A stretch of DNA of 64,000 nt, taken from Burkholderiales bacterium. Its GTDB lineage: Bacteria; Pseudomonadota; Gammaproteobacteria; Burkholderiales; Burkholderiaceae_C. Of the stretch, positions 19,827 through 28,251 are shown one piece after another. Within the stretch, counting starts at the first letter, position 1. The number at the start of each line of letters is the position of its first letter. Under the pieces are notes generated by a model. The model was given only the letters and a program-made list of their open reading frames with translations. It made no database searches and was not told the DNA's origin. The stretch covers positions 1 to 64,000 of the forward strand of contig CANGHK010000024.1 in NCBI GenBank assembly GCA_947453625.1, given 5' to 3'. Position numbers and translations under genes: made by a program.

Positions 19827-20726
19827 ATGTCCCCGCTGCGTTCCCGTCTGGCCCTCTACCTGCACCTGATCCGCTGGGACCGCCCCGCCGGCTGGCTGCT
19901 GCTGCTGTGGCCGACGCTGGCCGCGCTGTGGATTGCCGCCGACGGCTTTCCGGGCTGGCACCTGCTGGCGGTGTTCACGCTGGGCACGGTGCTGATGCGC
20001 AGCGCCGGCTGCTGCGTCAACGACGTGGCCGACCGCGACTTCGACCGCCATGTCAAGCGCACCGCGCAGCGCCCGGTCACGCGCGGCGCGCTATCGCCCA
20101 TAGAGGCCTTGACGCTGGGCGCGGTGCTGGCCGCCGCCGCCTTCGCGCTGGTGCTGAGCACCAACCCGCCGACCATCGCCCTGTCCTTCGCCGCGCTGGC
20201 CATCGCGCTGGCCTATCCCTACGCCAAGCGCGTGCTGGCGATACCGCAGGCGGTGCTGGGCCTGGCTTTCAGCTTCGGCATCCCGATGGCCTTCGCCGCC
20301 GTGCTCGGTGGCCGTGACAGCGGCTGGCCGGCGATAGGTGCGGCCGTGCCGCTGCACGCCTGGTGGCTGCTGCTGGGCAACCTGTGCTGGGTGCTGGCCT
20401 ACGACACCGAGTACGCGATGGTCGACCGCGACGACGACCTGAAGATCGGCATCCAGACCTCGGCCATCACGCTGGGACGCTGGGACGTGGCCGCCGTGAT
20501 GGGCTGTTATGCCGTCTACCTGCTGTCGTGGGCGGTTCTGGGCCATGCGCTCGGGCTGGGCGGGGTGTTCCTGGCCGGGGTGGGCGTGGCGGCGGCGCAG
20601 GCCGTGTGGCACTTCACGCTGATCCGCCAGCGCGGCCGCGACGGCTGTTTCAAGGCCTTCCGGCTGAACCACTGGCTGGGCGCGGCGGTGTTCGCCGGCG
20701 TCGCGCTGGACCTGGCGCTTCGCTGA
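19827..20726 (+). CDS. ubiA: 4-hydroxybenzoate polyprenyltransferase
   Basis: Attaches the polyprenyl tail to 4-hydroxybenzoate in ubiquinone synthesis. The 299-residue polytopic membrane protein carries the first Asp-rich motif [15 protein letters not shown] and the second [12 protein letters not shown], which bind the magnesium-pyrophosphate substrate, between eight or so hydrophobic helices. It converges with proC, separated by about 190 bp of hairpin-rich DNA. Confidence 0.95.
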   Translation: MSPLRSRLALYLHLIRWDRPAGWLLLLWPTLAALWIAADGFPGWHLLAVFTLGTVLMRSAGCCVNDVADRDFDRHVKRTAQRPVTRGALSPIEALTLGAVLAAAAFALVLSTNPPTIALSFAALAIALAYPYAKRVLAIPQAVLGLAFSFGIPMAFAAVLGGRDSGWPAIGAAVPLHAWWLLLGNLCWVLAYDTEYAMVDRDDDLKIGIQTSAITLGRWDVAAVMGCYAVYLLSWAVLGHALGLGGVFLAGVGVAAAQAVWHFTLIRQRGRDGCFKAFRLNHWLGAAVFAGVALDLALR

Positions 20727-20737
20727 GCCCGGACCGA

Positions 20738-20757
20738 GTGAGCCCCTGCGGGCTCAC
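20738..20757 (+). terminator. Perfect hairpin after ubiA
   Basis: GTGAGCCC CTGC GGGCTCAC, an 8-bp perfect stem with a four-base loop, begins 12 bp after the ubiA stop codon. It lacks a T-tract, so it may stabilise the mRNA 3' end or act in factor-dependent termination. Confidence 0.5.
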
Positions 20758-20767
20758 GAGTGCCTGG

Positions 20768-20806
20768 CGAAGGCTCTGCCCGCATGCTTGCGGGCAAGCT
20801 CTTGAG
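20768..20806. repeat. 39-bp REP-like repeat, copy 1
   Basis: First of two identical 39-bp units (from CGAAGGCTC to CTCTTGAG). Each holds a central hairpin GCCCGCA TGCT TGCGGGC. Flanking CCTGGC and GCCAGG make an outer imperfect palindrome around this copy. It sits between the convergent ubiA and proC genes. Confidence 0.85.
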
Positions 20807-20847
20807 CCAGGACGACGGACAGGACCTGCGTCCCGTCTGTTGCCAGC

Positions 20848-20886
20848 CGAAGGCTCTGCCCGCATGCTTGCGGGCAAGCTCTTGAG
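20848..20886. repeat. 39-bp REP-like repeat, copy 2
   Basis: Identical to 20768-20806 and in direct orientation, 80 bp apart start to start. The central hairpin is conserved. A third, unrelated hairpin follows at 20890. The layout resembles REP/RAYT-type palindromic repeats, or a bidirectional terminator block. Confidence 0.85.
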
Positions 20887-20889
20887 GGC

Positions 20890-20907
20890 CTGTCGGATTT
20901 CCGACAG
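20890..20907 (-). terminator. Hairpin just beyond proC stop
   Basis: CTGTCGG ATTT CCGACAG, a perfect 7-bp stem with four-base loop located 8 bp beyond the proC stop codon. No run of T (on either strand) is adjacent. Confidence 0.5.
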
Positions 20908-20915
20908 CCTCCCAG

Positions 20916-21752
20916 TCAGCCGCCGAACTCGTCGCCCAGTTCGCGCGCCCGCTGTTGCGCCGCAGCCATCGCCTTGATGAAGGCGGCCTGCACGCCATCG
21001 GCCTGCAGCGACTGCAGCGCGGCGTAGGTGGTGCCGCCCTTGCTGGTGACGCGCTCGCGCAGCACGGCCGGGCTCTCGTCGGACTGCGCGGCCAGCGCGG
21101 TGGCGCCGTCGAAAGTGGCCAGCGCCAGCTGCCGGCCCTGCTCGGCCGACAAGCCCATGCCGGCGGCAGCAGCCATCATCGCCTCGACAAAATAGAACAC
21201 ATAGGCCGGACCCGACCCCGACAACGCAGTCACCGCGTCCAGATCGGCCTCTTGCGCCACCCACAGGCTCTGGCCGGTGGGCGCCAGCACCTGCTCGACC
21301 ACCAAGCGCTCGCCCGCGCTGACCGCCGGCGTGGCGAACAGGCCGGCGATGCCGCGGCCGATCAGCGCCGGGGTGTTGGGCATGCTGCGCACGACATGCG
21401 CCCGGGGCCAGGCCACGCCTATGGCCCGGGCGATGGTCTGGCTGCGGATGCCGGCCATCACGCTGAGGTGTAGCGCGCCGTGCACATGGGCGGCGCAAGG
21501 CGCTGCCGCGGCGCCGAAGACCTGCGGCTTGACGGCCCAGACCACCAGCGCCGCGTCGCCCAGCGCGGCATCGGCCGCGGCCCGCGTCTGCACCTTGAAA
21601 TCGGCTTTCAGCCGCGCGCGCTGCGCATCGACCGGTTCGATCACCAGGATCTCGCCGGGCGCACGTCCGGCGCGGATCAGTCCGCCGATCAAGGCGCTGG
21701 CCATGTTGCCGCCGCCGATGAAGGCGATGGTGGCGGGGGTGTTTGATCTCAT
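20916..21752 (-). CDS. proC: Pyrroline-5-carboxylate reductase
   Basis: Catalyses the last step of proline synthesis, NAD(P)H-dependent reduction of pyrroline-5-carboxylate. The 278-residue protein begins with the Rossmann motif IAFIGGGNMASALIGGL and has the conserved C-terminal segments ALSGSGPAYVFYF and VTSKGGTTYAAL, diagnostic of ProC. An upstream open frame exists, but ATG 21752 fits the family. In many relatives proC is followed by yggS and pilT; here those genes lie 6.5 kb further along, separated by transport, regulator and cytochrome genes. Confidence 0.95.
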   Translation of the reverse strand: MRSNTPATIAFIGGGNMASALIGGLIRAGRAPGEILVIEPVDAQRARLKADFKVQTRAAADAALGDAALVVWAVKPQVFGAAAAPCAAHVHGALHLSVMAGIRSQTIARAIGVAWPRAHVVRSMPNTPALIGRGIAGLFATPAVSAGERLVVEQVLAPTGQSLWVAQEADLDAVTALSGSGPAYVFYFVEAMMAAAAGMGLSAEQGRQLALATFDGATALAAQSDESPAVLRERVTSKGGTTYAALQSLQADGVQAAFIKAMAAAQQRARELGDEFGG

Positions 21753-21841
21753 CCGATCAGTGTATCGGCCGGCCGGCGCCAGCGGCGAACTGGGGCGAGC
21801 GGCTAGCATCACGGCCTTCGCCTCCACCGCCCGGACCCCCC

Positions 21842-22825
21842 ATGCGCCGCCGTTACGCCCTTGCCGCCGCCAACCTGCTGGCCTGTCTGGCCTCCAGCCT
21901 GTCGCCCCTCGCGCTGGCACAGGCCTGGCCCGGCCACCCGGTGCGCATCGTCGTGCCGGCGCCGGCCGGCAGTTCGCTCGACGTGGTCACGCGCCTGGTG
22001 GCGGACAAGCTGAAAGACCGCTGGGGCCAGCCGGTGCTGGTCGACAACAAGCCCGGCGCCGGCGGCATGCTGGGCGTGGACATGGCGGCCAAGGCGCCGC
22101 CCGACGGCCACACGCTGGCACTGGGCTTCAACGGGCCCATCGCCTTCGCGCCCTTCCTGTACAAGAAGATGCCTTACGACCCGGCGCGCGACCTGATGCC
22201 GGTGGTGATGACCACCTCTCAACCCAATGTGCTGGCGGTCAACGCCAACCTGCCGGTCAAGACCGTGGCCGAGTTCGTGGCCTGGGCCAAGGCGCGCGAC
22301 GGCAAGCTCAACTATTCGTCGCTGGGTCAGGGCAGCTCGGCCCACCTGACGATGGCGCTGATGATGGGCGAAGCCGGGTTCGCCGGCACCCATGTGCCCT
22401 TCAACGGCTCGCCGCCGGCAGCCTTCGCGGTGGCCCAGGGCGAGGCCGACGCCAGCTTCATGACCGCGCCGGCGCTGCTGCCGCATGTCAAGTCGGGCCG
22501 GGTTCGGATGCTGGCCACCAGCGCGACGCAGCGCCCCGACAGCCTGAAAGACCTGCCCACGCTGGCCGAATCGGGCTACCCGCAGATCGACTCGGTGGCC
22601 TGGAACGGCTTGTTCACCGCCGCCGGCACGCCCGCCGCGGTGGTGGCCAAGATCAATGCCGACGTCAACCTGGCGCTGCGCGACCCGGCGATCAAGGCCG
22701 CGCTGGATGCCCAGGGCCTGACCGCGGTGGGCGGCAGCGCCGAGGAGTTCAAGCGCCTGATCGACGCCGACGCCAAGCGCTGGGGCGCGATCATCCAGAA
22801 GGCCGGCATCAAGCTCGATCAGTGA
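21842..22825 (+). CDS. Bug-family (TctC-type) tripartite tricarboxylate transporter receptor
   Basis: A 327-residue periplasmic solute receptor. The signal peptide (about 1-27, ending PLALA) precedes family landmarks WPGHPVRIVVPAPAGSSLDVVTR, PVLVDNKPGAGG and the loop DGHTLALG. Bug proteins are greatly expanded in Burkholderiales and bind small carboxylates or related metabolites. No membrane subunits (TctA/TctB) are adjacent, so it is an orphan receptor with unknown ligand. Divergent from proC, 89 bp between starts. Confidence 0.9.
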   Translation: MRRRYALAAANLLACLASSLSPLALAQAWPGHPVRIVVPAPAGSSLDVVTRLVADKLKDRWGQPVLVDNKPGAGGMLGVDMAAKAPPDGHTLALGFNGPIAFAPFLYKKMPYDPARDLMPVVMTTSQPNVLAVNANLPVKTVAEFVAWAKARDGKLNYSSLGQGSSAHLTMALMMGEAGFAGTHVPFNGSPPAAFAVAQGEADASFMTAPALLPHVKSGRVRMLATSATQRPDSLKDLPTLAESGYPQIDSVAWNGLFTAAGTPAAVVAKINADVNLALRDPAIKAALDAQGLTAVGGSAEEFKRLIDADAKRWGAIIQKAGIKLDQ

Positions 22826-22851
22826 GCGCCGGCGGCGCGGCGGCGGTCTCA

Positions 22852-23327
22852 GTGGCGAAGCCCAGCCACGCGAGATCGACAAGATCGACCTGCGCATCCT
22901 GCGCGTGCTGCAGGCCGACGGCCGCATCGGCAACCTGAAGCTGGCCGAGGGGGTGCACCTGTCGGCCACTGCCGCGCTCGAGCGGGGCAAGCGCCTGACG
23001 CGCGACGGCTACATCCTGGGCTACGAGGCGCGGCTGAACCCGGTGCTGCTGGGCGCCGGGCTGCCGGTGTTCGCCGAGATCTTGCTCGACCGCGCGGTGC
23101 ACGACGTGATGGACAACTTCCGCGCCGCAGTGCAGGTGCGGCCCGAGATCCTGGAATGCCACCGGGTGGCCGGCAGCTTCGACTACCTGCTCAAGACCCG
23201 CGTGGCCGACCTGGCGGCCTACCGCGAGTTCATCGGCAACCTGCTCTGGGCCCTGCCCGGGGTGCGCGAGACCCGCACCTATGTGGTGATGGAGGAGGTC
23301 AAGAGCAGCATGCGGATCGCGGTGTAG
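22852..23327 (+). pseudogene. Lrp/AsnC-type transcriptional regulator, probably decayed
   Basis: From 22872 the frame reads EIDKIDLRILRVLQADGRIGN, then an AsnC-type effector domain to the stop (DYLLKTRVADLAAYREF, TRTYVVMEEVK). No ATG, GTG or TTG exists in that frame before a GTG at 22905, which would remove the first HTH helix. A GTG at 22852 opens MAKPSHA in another frame and would join REIDK only after a frameshift near 22870. In addition the recognition-helix segment reads SATAALERGKRL where the family normally has a pattern like SPTAVLERVKRL. Together these suggest a recently damaged gene. A cryptic non-standard start could still rescue it. Confidence 0.6.
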
Positions 23328-23753
23328 GGGCGACGGTCCGGGGTGCTGTGGAGTTGATCGCCGGCTGGCGGCACAAAGCAGTCGTCGGGATTGTGCCGCC
23401 GCAGATGCAATTCGATGGCGCTTGACGGCCAGCAAGCGTCGTTCGCGAGGGGCAACTGTCCTGCTGCTCAACCTTGAGCGGATGACCTCAGCATGCGCAG
23501 CACGCGGTGGGGTCGATCAAATCCGAGACCCCGGTATCGCTTGGTCCACAGCCGGCCACCGGCTGCCGCTTTCTGGCGCCTGCCCTTGGTCCAATCTTCG
23601 CGCGATGGCGTCGTGACGGTGGGTGGACATCGACACCCCGCGTGCGTTGGACCGCCAGCCCAGAAAGACCTGCACATCGGCCGCGCCCATACTTCTCAGT
23701 GCCGAGTGTCATGAAAGCGGATGAAGGTCGGAACAGCATGGGTGCAGCCCGCA
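23328..23753. other. Intergenic region without recognisable features
   Basis: About 425 bp between the lrp-like gene and the stop of the triheme cytochrome gene. Short frames are open on both strands but none looks like a protein family. I see no tRNA, terminator or insertion-sequence end. Confidence 0.5.
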
Positions 23754-25052
23754 TCACGGCGCGCGCATGGCCTCCAGCAGGGTGACGGCATCCGCCTGGT
23801 TGCCCCAGGATTGGCGGATGTAGGTCGTCACATCGGCCAGTTCCTGGTGGTCCAGCCCGGCCGGTGGCATGCCGAAGGGCCTGGGATGGGCCCGCGTGGC
23901 CGGTGCGAAACCACCATGGCGAATGACCTGCATCGCATTGCCCGCGTCCGCCAACGTGACACTGGGGTTGCCCGCCAAGGGCGGGTAGGTGCGCGGGGCC
24001 CCTTCGCCCTGCGCGCCATGGCACTGCGCACATTGGTGGGTGTACAGGGCCAGGCCCCGCTGATGCTGTGCAGCGTTGACCGCATCGACCAGCCTGGGCT
24101 GAGGGGCCGTTGGCCGCCGGGCTGGCAGACTGGTCAAGTAGACCGCCGCTGCGCGCAAGTCCTGATCGGTCCAGTGCTGGGTGCTGCTGACCACCACCTC
24201 GGCCATGGGTCCGCTGGCCGTGGCATGGGAGGACATGCCGGTGCGCAGCAGGTCCACCAGGTCTTGCTGTTGCCGAGCCAGAGGCACGTCGGGCAGCGGT
24301 GCCAGGTCGGGCGCGACCCAGGGCTGCAGCGGCAGCGCGCCACCCGCCAGTCGGTCGGCTTCTTGCGTGGCGCCCAGCCCGTTGCGCTGTGCATGGCAGC
24401 CGGCGCAGTGGCCCAGCCCACGCACCAGGTAGGCGCCGCGCTGCCACTCGGCGGATTGGCCCGGCAAGCTCGGTGTCTCGGGCTCTTGCGGTCTGAAGTA
24501 CAGCGCCCGCCACACGGCCAACGCGGCCTGGGTGTTGAACGGAAAGCGCAAGCCGCTGGCGTTGGCCTGCTGCGCCACGGGTGCCAGGCTGCGCAGGTAG
24601 GCGTACAGCGCGTCGCTGTCGTCGCGGCTGACCTGCGTGAACGCGGTGTACGGGAAGGCGGGTGTCAGCAGGCGGCCGTCGCGTGAACGGCCATGGTGCA
24701 ACGCGCGCCAGAAGTCGTCCGCGCTCCAGCGGCCCAGGCCTGTGGCCTCGTCCGGCGTCAGGTTGCCCGCGTAGACCGTGCCGAAGGGCGTGGGCAGCCC
24801 GCGACCACCGGCATAGGCCTGACCGCCACGCGCGGTGTGGCAGGCCGCGCAGTTGCCCACGCGGGCCAGGTAGGCGCCACGTGCCACCGTGGCGGCATCG
24901 GCCCGCCGTACCGGCGACGGCGGGTCGTCCGGTGTGCGGTTGAGCCAGACCACCGCCGCCGCGGCCGCTGTCAGCATGCCCAGCAGCGCCAGACCCAGCA
25001 GGCCTGCGATCGACCAGCGCCGCGGGGTCGCGGGTGCGTCAGCGGTGCTCAT
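23754..25052 (-). CDS. Triheme membrane-anchored cytochrome c
   Basis: A 432-residue protein with an N-terminal membrane helix (about 14-36) and three CXXCH heme sites: CAACH (68-72), CAGCH (216-220), CAQCH (341-345). Three-heme proteins of this size resemble the cytochrome subunits of membrane alcohol, gluconate or sorbitol dehydrogenases, which pass electrons from a periplasmic dehydrogenase to ubiquinone or an oxidase. No dehydrogenase subunit is adjacent. A GMPPAG motif could hold a distal Met ligand. It is the last gene of a three-gene unit with the two entries upstream. Confidence 0.88.
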   Translation of the reverse strand: MSTADAPATPRRWSIAGLLGLALLGMLTAAAAAVVWLNRTPDDPPSPVRRADAATVARGAYLARVGNCAACHTARGGQAYAGGRGLPTPFGTVYAGNLTPDEATGLGRWSADDFWRALHHGRSRDGRLLTPAFPYTAFTQVSRDDSDALYAYLRSLAPVAQQANASGLRFPFNTQAALAVWRALYFRPQEPETPSLPGQSAEWQRGAYLVRGLGHCAGCHAQRNGLGATQEADRLAGGALPLQPWVAPDLAPLPDVPLARQQQDLVDLLRTGMSSHATASGPMAEVVVSSTQHWTDQDLRAAAVYLTSLPARRPTAPQPRLVDAVNAAQHQRGLALYTHQCAQCHGAQGEGAPRTYPPLAGNPSVTLADAGNAMQVIRHGGFAPATRAHPRPFGMPPAGLDHQELADVTTYIRQSWGNQADAVTLLEAMRAP

Positions 25053-25110
25053 GCGACAGGGCTCCGGGCCACGGTGGACAGGCGCAGAGGCAGCAGATCG
25101 TCAGAGGTGT

Positions 25111-25932
25111 TCATGGTGCGGTGCTGCCGCAGGGCATGGGCCAGGTGGAAGGAGGTCTTGGCGCGGCACGGGTGCTTGCAGGCAGCGGCTGCGCCGCCAG
25201 CCAGTCCGCCACGGCCGTGATGTCCTGCGGCTGCAGGCGCTGCGCCAGCATGGCCATGCAATCCGGCTTTTGGGCGGCCCGCATCCCGGTGCGCCACGCG
25301 CCGAACTGTGCCACCAGATAGTCACGCGGCAAGCCCAGCAGCCCCGGAATAGCTGGCTCGACTCCGGTCATGGCGGTGCCATGGCAGGCAACGCAGGCGG
25401 GAATATTCCGGGCAGCATCGCCTTGCTGAACCAGCCGCTGGCCCAGCGCGCGTGAGGCCTCCGTGCCCCGGTTGGGCGCGGGTGCTGGGTAGGGCACTTG
25501 CAAGGCGGCGAAGTGGCCGGCCAGTTCGGCCAGATAGTCGTCGCCCAGATGGACCAGCAGCCGGGACATGGCATCTTGTTGACGCTGGCCGTCGCGGAAG
25601 GCCCGCAGCTGCGCTGCCAGGTAACCGGCAGGCTTGCCCGCAATGCGCGGCACGTAGCCCAGCGGCGTGGCCCGGCCTTGTGGCCCGTGACAGCCGGTGC
25701 AGGCCAGCGCACGCTGGCCCAAGGTGTCTGGCACGGCCTGGGCCGCCGTGGCGCTGGAGGCCAACGCGACCAGCAGCAGCACGAAAACGACCACCAGCGC
25801 CAAAGCCGTGGCGATCAGCGGCAGCGGCTGCAGACGCTGCTGCTCGGCGGTGGCGCGCTCACGCTGGCGGATGCCGAGGAAGCTCCACAGCACGGCGCGC
25901 AGGTAGGGAACGACAGACAGGGGTCTGAACAT
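25111..25932 (-). CDS. DUF2970 domain fused to diheme cytochrome c
   Basis: A 273-residue protein from the ATG at 25932 (a TTG at 25941 is possible). Residues about 8-60 (YLRAVLWSFLGIRQRER, then a strong helix) match the small membrane protein DUF2970 that normally stands alone in cytochrome oxidase clusters. They are followed by two heme sites, CTGCH (78-82) and CVACH (180-184), in a cytochrome c4-like diheme arrangement. The protein is therefore a membrane-tethered diheme cytochrome. It lies 58 bp before the triheme gene in the same direction. Fusion with DUF2970 is unusual as far as I know. Confidence 0.82.
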   Translation of the reverse strand: MFRPLSVVPYLRAVLWSFLGIRQRERATAEQQRLQPLPLIATALALVVVFVLLLVALASSATAAQAVPDTLGQRALACTGCHGPQGRATPLGYVPRIAGKPAGYLAAQLRAFRDGQRQQDAMSRLLVHLGDDYLAELAGHFAALQVPYPAPAPNRGTEASRALGQRLVQQGDAARNIPACVACHGTAMTGVEPAIPGLLGLPRDYLVAQFGAWRTGMRAAQKPDCMAMLAQRLQPQDITAVADWLAAQPLPASTRAAPRPPSTWPMPCGSTAP

Positions 25933-25937
25933 GGCGC

Positions 25938-26264
25938 TCAATCCGTGCAGTGCACCGAGGCGTGGGACCGCCGGTCCACCTGCAGTCGGAGGGTGTCGGG
26001 CGCGGCGCAGTGGCCCGCCACATCGCAGTAGTCGCTGGCGTCGACGATCAGGCTGCGGCTGGGGATCAGCGGCCGCGCATTGGCCAGGACGGGCACGGTG
26101 ATGCCTGTCTCGCCCGTCACCACCAGGCGGGCCACCTGGCCGCGGATCTCGGCCTCCCAGCCTTGCACGTCGGCCAAGGTCTCGGCCGTTTGCCGTGGTG
26201 AGCTGTTGATTTGCCGAGAGGAGAAGCTGGTCGAGGGCATGGTGTTCATCCGCAGGGTGTTCAT
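25938..26264 (-). CDS. Hypothetical protein at the head of the cytochrome operon
   Basis: 108 codons ending at 25938, almost touching the next gene, so it is probably its translationally coupled first cistron. In-frame ATG codons at 26264, 26249 and 26240 are all possible starts. No signal peptide is obvious. The C-terminal half contains SRSLIVDASDYCDVAGHC, with two Cys that could bind metal or form a disulfide. I recognise no family. The product may be a small redox or assembly factor, but that is only context. Confidence 0.55.
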   Translation of the reverse strand: MNTLRMNTMPSTSFSSRQINSSPRQTAETLADVQGWEAEIRGQVARLVVTGETGITVPVLANARPLIPSRSLIVDASDYCDVAGHCAAPDTLRLQVDRRSHASVHCTD

Positions 26265-26360
26265 CCGGTCAGGTGCCGGGCCAGCCGGGATATCCGGCGG
26301 CAGCCAGGCAGGGAGAGAGGACAGGTGCAGTACACATGGCTGGATGTTCGCCAGTCCTGG

Positions 26361-26405
26361 TCTGATCTGTAAGATCCAGTTTCTGCCTACTTCAACCAGA
26401 TCAGA
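26361..26405. promoter_or_regulatory. Inverted repeat, candidate autoregulatory operator of the MocR regulator
   Basis: TCTGATCTG (26361-26369) and CAGATCAGA (26397-26405) form a perfect 9-bp inverted repeat separated by 27 bp. The right arm ends on the regulator's start codon. MocR factors generally bind such repeats in the divergent promoter. It lies in the 140-bp gap between the cytochrome operon and the regulator. Confidence 0.45.
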
Positions 26406-27844
26406 TGCCCGACCGCGGCGCCACCCGTTACGAGCAACTGGCCGACGAGATGGCGCAAGCCATGCGCAATGGCTTGTTGCAGCCGGGTGAGCGCCTGCCG
26501 TCGGTGCGCCAGACCTGCCAGCGGCGAGGCATCAGTCCGTCCACCGTGTTCCAGGCCTACGGCCTGCTGGAGACGCGGGGCCTGATCGAGACGCGGCCGC
26601 GCTCGGGCTTCTACGTGCGGACGCAGAAGCGGCCGGCGCGCGCCCTGCCGAAGGCGGCCGTGCCACAGGCCGGGGTCACGGCAGTGAGCGTCAGTGCGCT
26701 GGCCTTTGGGCTGCTGGAGTCGACCCGCGATGCGGCCGTGGTGCCGCTGGGCTCGGCCTTTCCGGCGGCGCATTTGTTCCCATTCGATGCGCTGGCGCGC
26801 AGCGGTGCGCGGGCCATGCGGCGGCTCAAGCCCGCACAGATCACCAGTGCGCTGACGGCAGGTGACCCGGAACTGCGCCAGGCCCTGAGGCGCCGCTACG
26901 CGCTGCAGGGCGTTCCCCTGGCCGAGGACGAACTGGTGATCACCAATGGCGCGATGGAGGCGCTCAACCTGTGCCTGCAGGCCGTCACCCAGCCGGGTGA
27001 TGTGGTGGTGGTGGAAAGCCCCACCTTCTACGCTGCCTTGCAGGCCCTGGAGCGGCTGAACCTGAAGGCCGTGGAGGTGGCCACCGACCCGCAGACGGGG
27101 GTGAACCTCGACGCACTGGCCCAATTGCTGGCGGGCCAGAAGGTGGCGGCCTGCTGGTTCATGCCCAGCCTGCAGAACCCCTTGGGTGCGCTGATGCCGC
27201 CGGCGCGCAAGCAGGCGCTGGTGGCGCTGCTGGCGCAGCACGGCGTGCCGCTGATCGAGGACGATGTGTACGGCGAGCTGTACGCCGACATGCGCCGCCC
27301 ACCGCCGGCCAAGGCCTTCGACCAGACGGCCGGCGTGCTGCATTGCGCATCGTTCAGCAAATGCCTGGCGCCCGGCTATCGCGTGGGCTGGGCGGCGGCT
27401 GGCCGGTTTGCGGCGACGGTGCAGCGGCTCAAGATGATGAGCTCGCTGGCCACCGCGCTGCCGCCGCAGCTGGCCATTGCCGACTACCTGGCCCAGGGCG
27501 GCTACGACCGCCACCTGCGCCGGCTGCGCGCCGCGCTGGCCGCCGAGCAGCAGCGCGCCCGCCGATTGATCGAGCGGCACTTCCCGGCCGGCACCCGTGT
27601 CACGCGACCGGCGGGCGGCTACTTTCTGTGGCTGGAGCTGCCGGCCGCTGTCGACGCGCTGGCCCTGCACCACCAGGCGATGGCCCAGGGCATCAGCACA
27701 GCGCCAGGTGTGCTGTTCTCGGCCGACCGACGCTTCGTGCACCACCTGCGGCTGAACGTGGGCCATCCCGGAGATGCGCGGGTAGACGATGCGCTGCGCC
27801 GCGTGGGGGAACTGGCCAGCCTGGCGGCGAGCGCGAGCGGCTGA
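26405..27844 (+). CDS. MocR-type (GntR HTH plus aminotransferase domain) transcriptional regulator
   Basis: A 479-residue regulator. Residues about 5-75 form a GntR winged HTH (GLLQPGERLPSVRQ, ISPSTVFQAYGLLE). Residues about 110-470 form a class I aminotransferase-like PLP domain, with the Schiff-base lysine in SFSKCLAPGYRVGW and the ligand segment EDDVYGELY. Such factors sense PLP or an amino-acid derivative. The gene is divergent from the three-gene cytochrome unit, which is the likely target beside its own promoter. Confidence 0.9.
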   Translation: MPDRGATRYEQLADEMAQAMRNGLLQPGERLPSVRQTCQRRGISPSTVFQAYGLLETRGLIETRPRSGFYVRTQKRPARALPKAAVPQAGVTAVSVSALAFGLLESTRDAAVVPLGSAFPAAHLFPFDALARSGARAMRRLKPAQITSALTAGDPELRQALRRRYALQGVPLAEDELVITNGAMEALNLCLQAVTQPGDVVVVESPTFYAALQALERLNLKAVEVATDPQTGVNLDALAQLLAGQKVAACWFMPSLQNPLGALMPPARKQALVALLAQHGVPLIEDDVYGELYADMRRPPPAKAFDQTAGVLHCASFSKCLAPGYRVGWAAAGRFAATVQRLKMMSSLATALPPQLAIADYLAQGGYDRHLRRLRAALAAEQQRARRLIERHFPAGTRVTRPAGGYFLWLELPAAVDALALHHQAMAQGISTAPGVLFSADRRFVHHLRLNVGHPGDARVDDALRRVGELASLAASASG

Positions 27845-27872
27845 CCCTTGCGCGGCTTGCTCGGTCGCAGCT

Positions 27873-28025
27873 TCAGCCCGGCAGGAAGGTGGTGGTCGTC
27901 TGCGCCTGCACGCCGGCGCTGCGGTGGTCCACCGCCAGGCGGATGGGCACCGGCGTGCCGCGGGGGTGGCGCTGCGCCTGCTCGGCGCTGATGCGCACGG
28001 TGACCACCAACGTAGAGTTGCAATC
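27873..28025 (-). pseudogene. Possible C-terminal remnant of a CcoG/FixG-like protein
   Basis: In the 407-bp gap after the MocR gene, the minus strand reads about 48 codons ending LAVDHRSAGVQAQTTTTFLPG then stop, preceded by TLVVTVRISAEQAQR. The pattern resembles the Ig-like C-terminal domain of the cbb3 oxidase assembly ferredoxin CcoG. There is no start codon or N-terminal part, and the upstream part of this frame is low-complexity Ser-rich. This suggests a truncation relic, which would fit the nearby orphan cytochromes. The rest of the gap (28026-28251) shows nothing clear. Confidence 0.3.
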
Positions 28026-28251
28026 GCTCTGTGAAGGGCTCTCGCTTCGAGATTGAACTTCGGATGATGTCGCAACTTATGGGTAAAGGGCAGGGCTGGC
28101 CGCAGGACAGCTTTCGGGCGTCCAAATCGTCACCGCGCAGTACCGCTTCGGGTCAGCAGGCACTCAGCGAGACCTGGCAAGCAGCAGGTCGATCGGCAGC
28201 AATGCGCCGCGAGCAGACCGCCGACACCATCCGCGGCAACCCAAGGGCCCA

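Noticed and set aside
20768-20886. A CRISPR array
   Set aside because: Only two units are present, with an internal hairpin larger than CRISPR repeats and no cas genes nearby.
23328-23753. Insertion-sequence remnant in the gap after the lrp-like gene
   Set aside because: No terminal inverted repeats or transposase motifs could be seen, only short uninformative frames.
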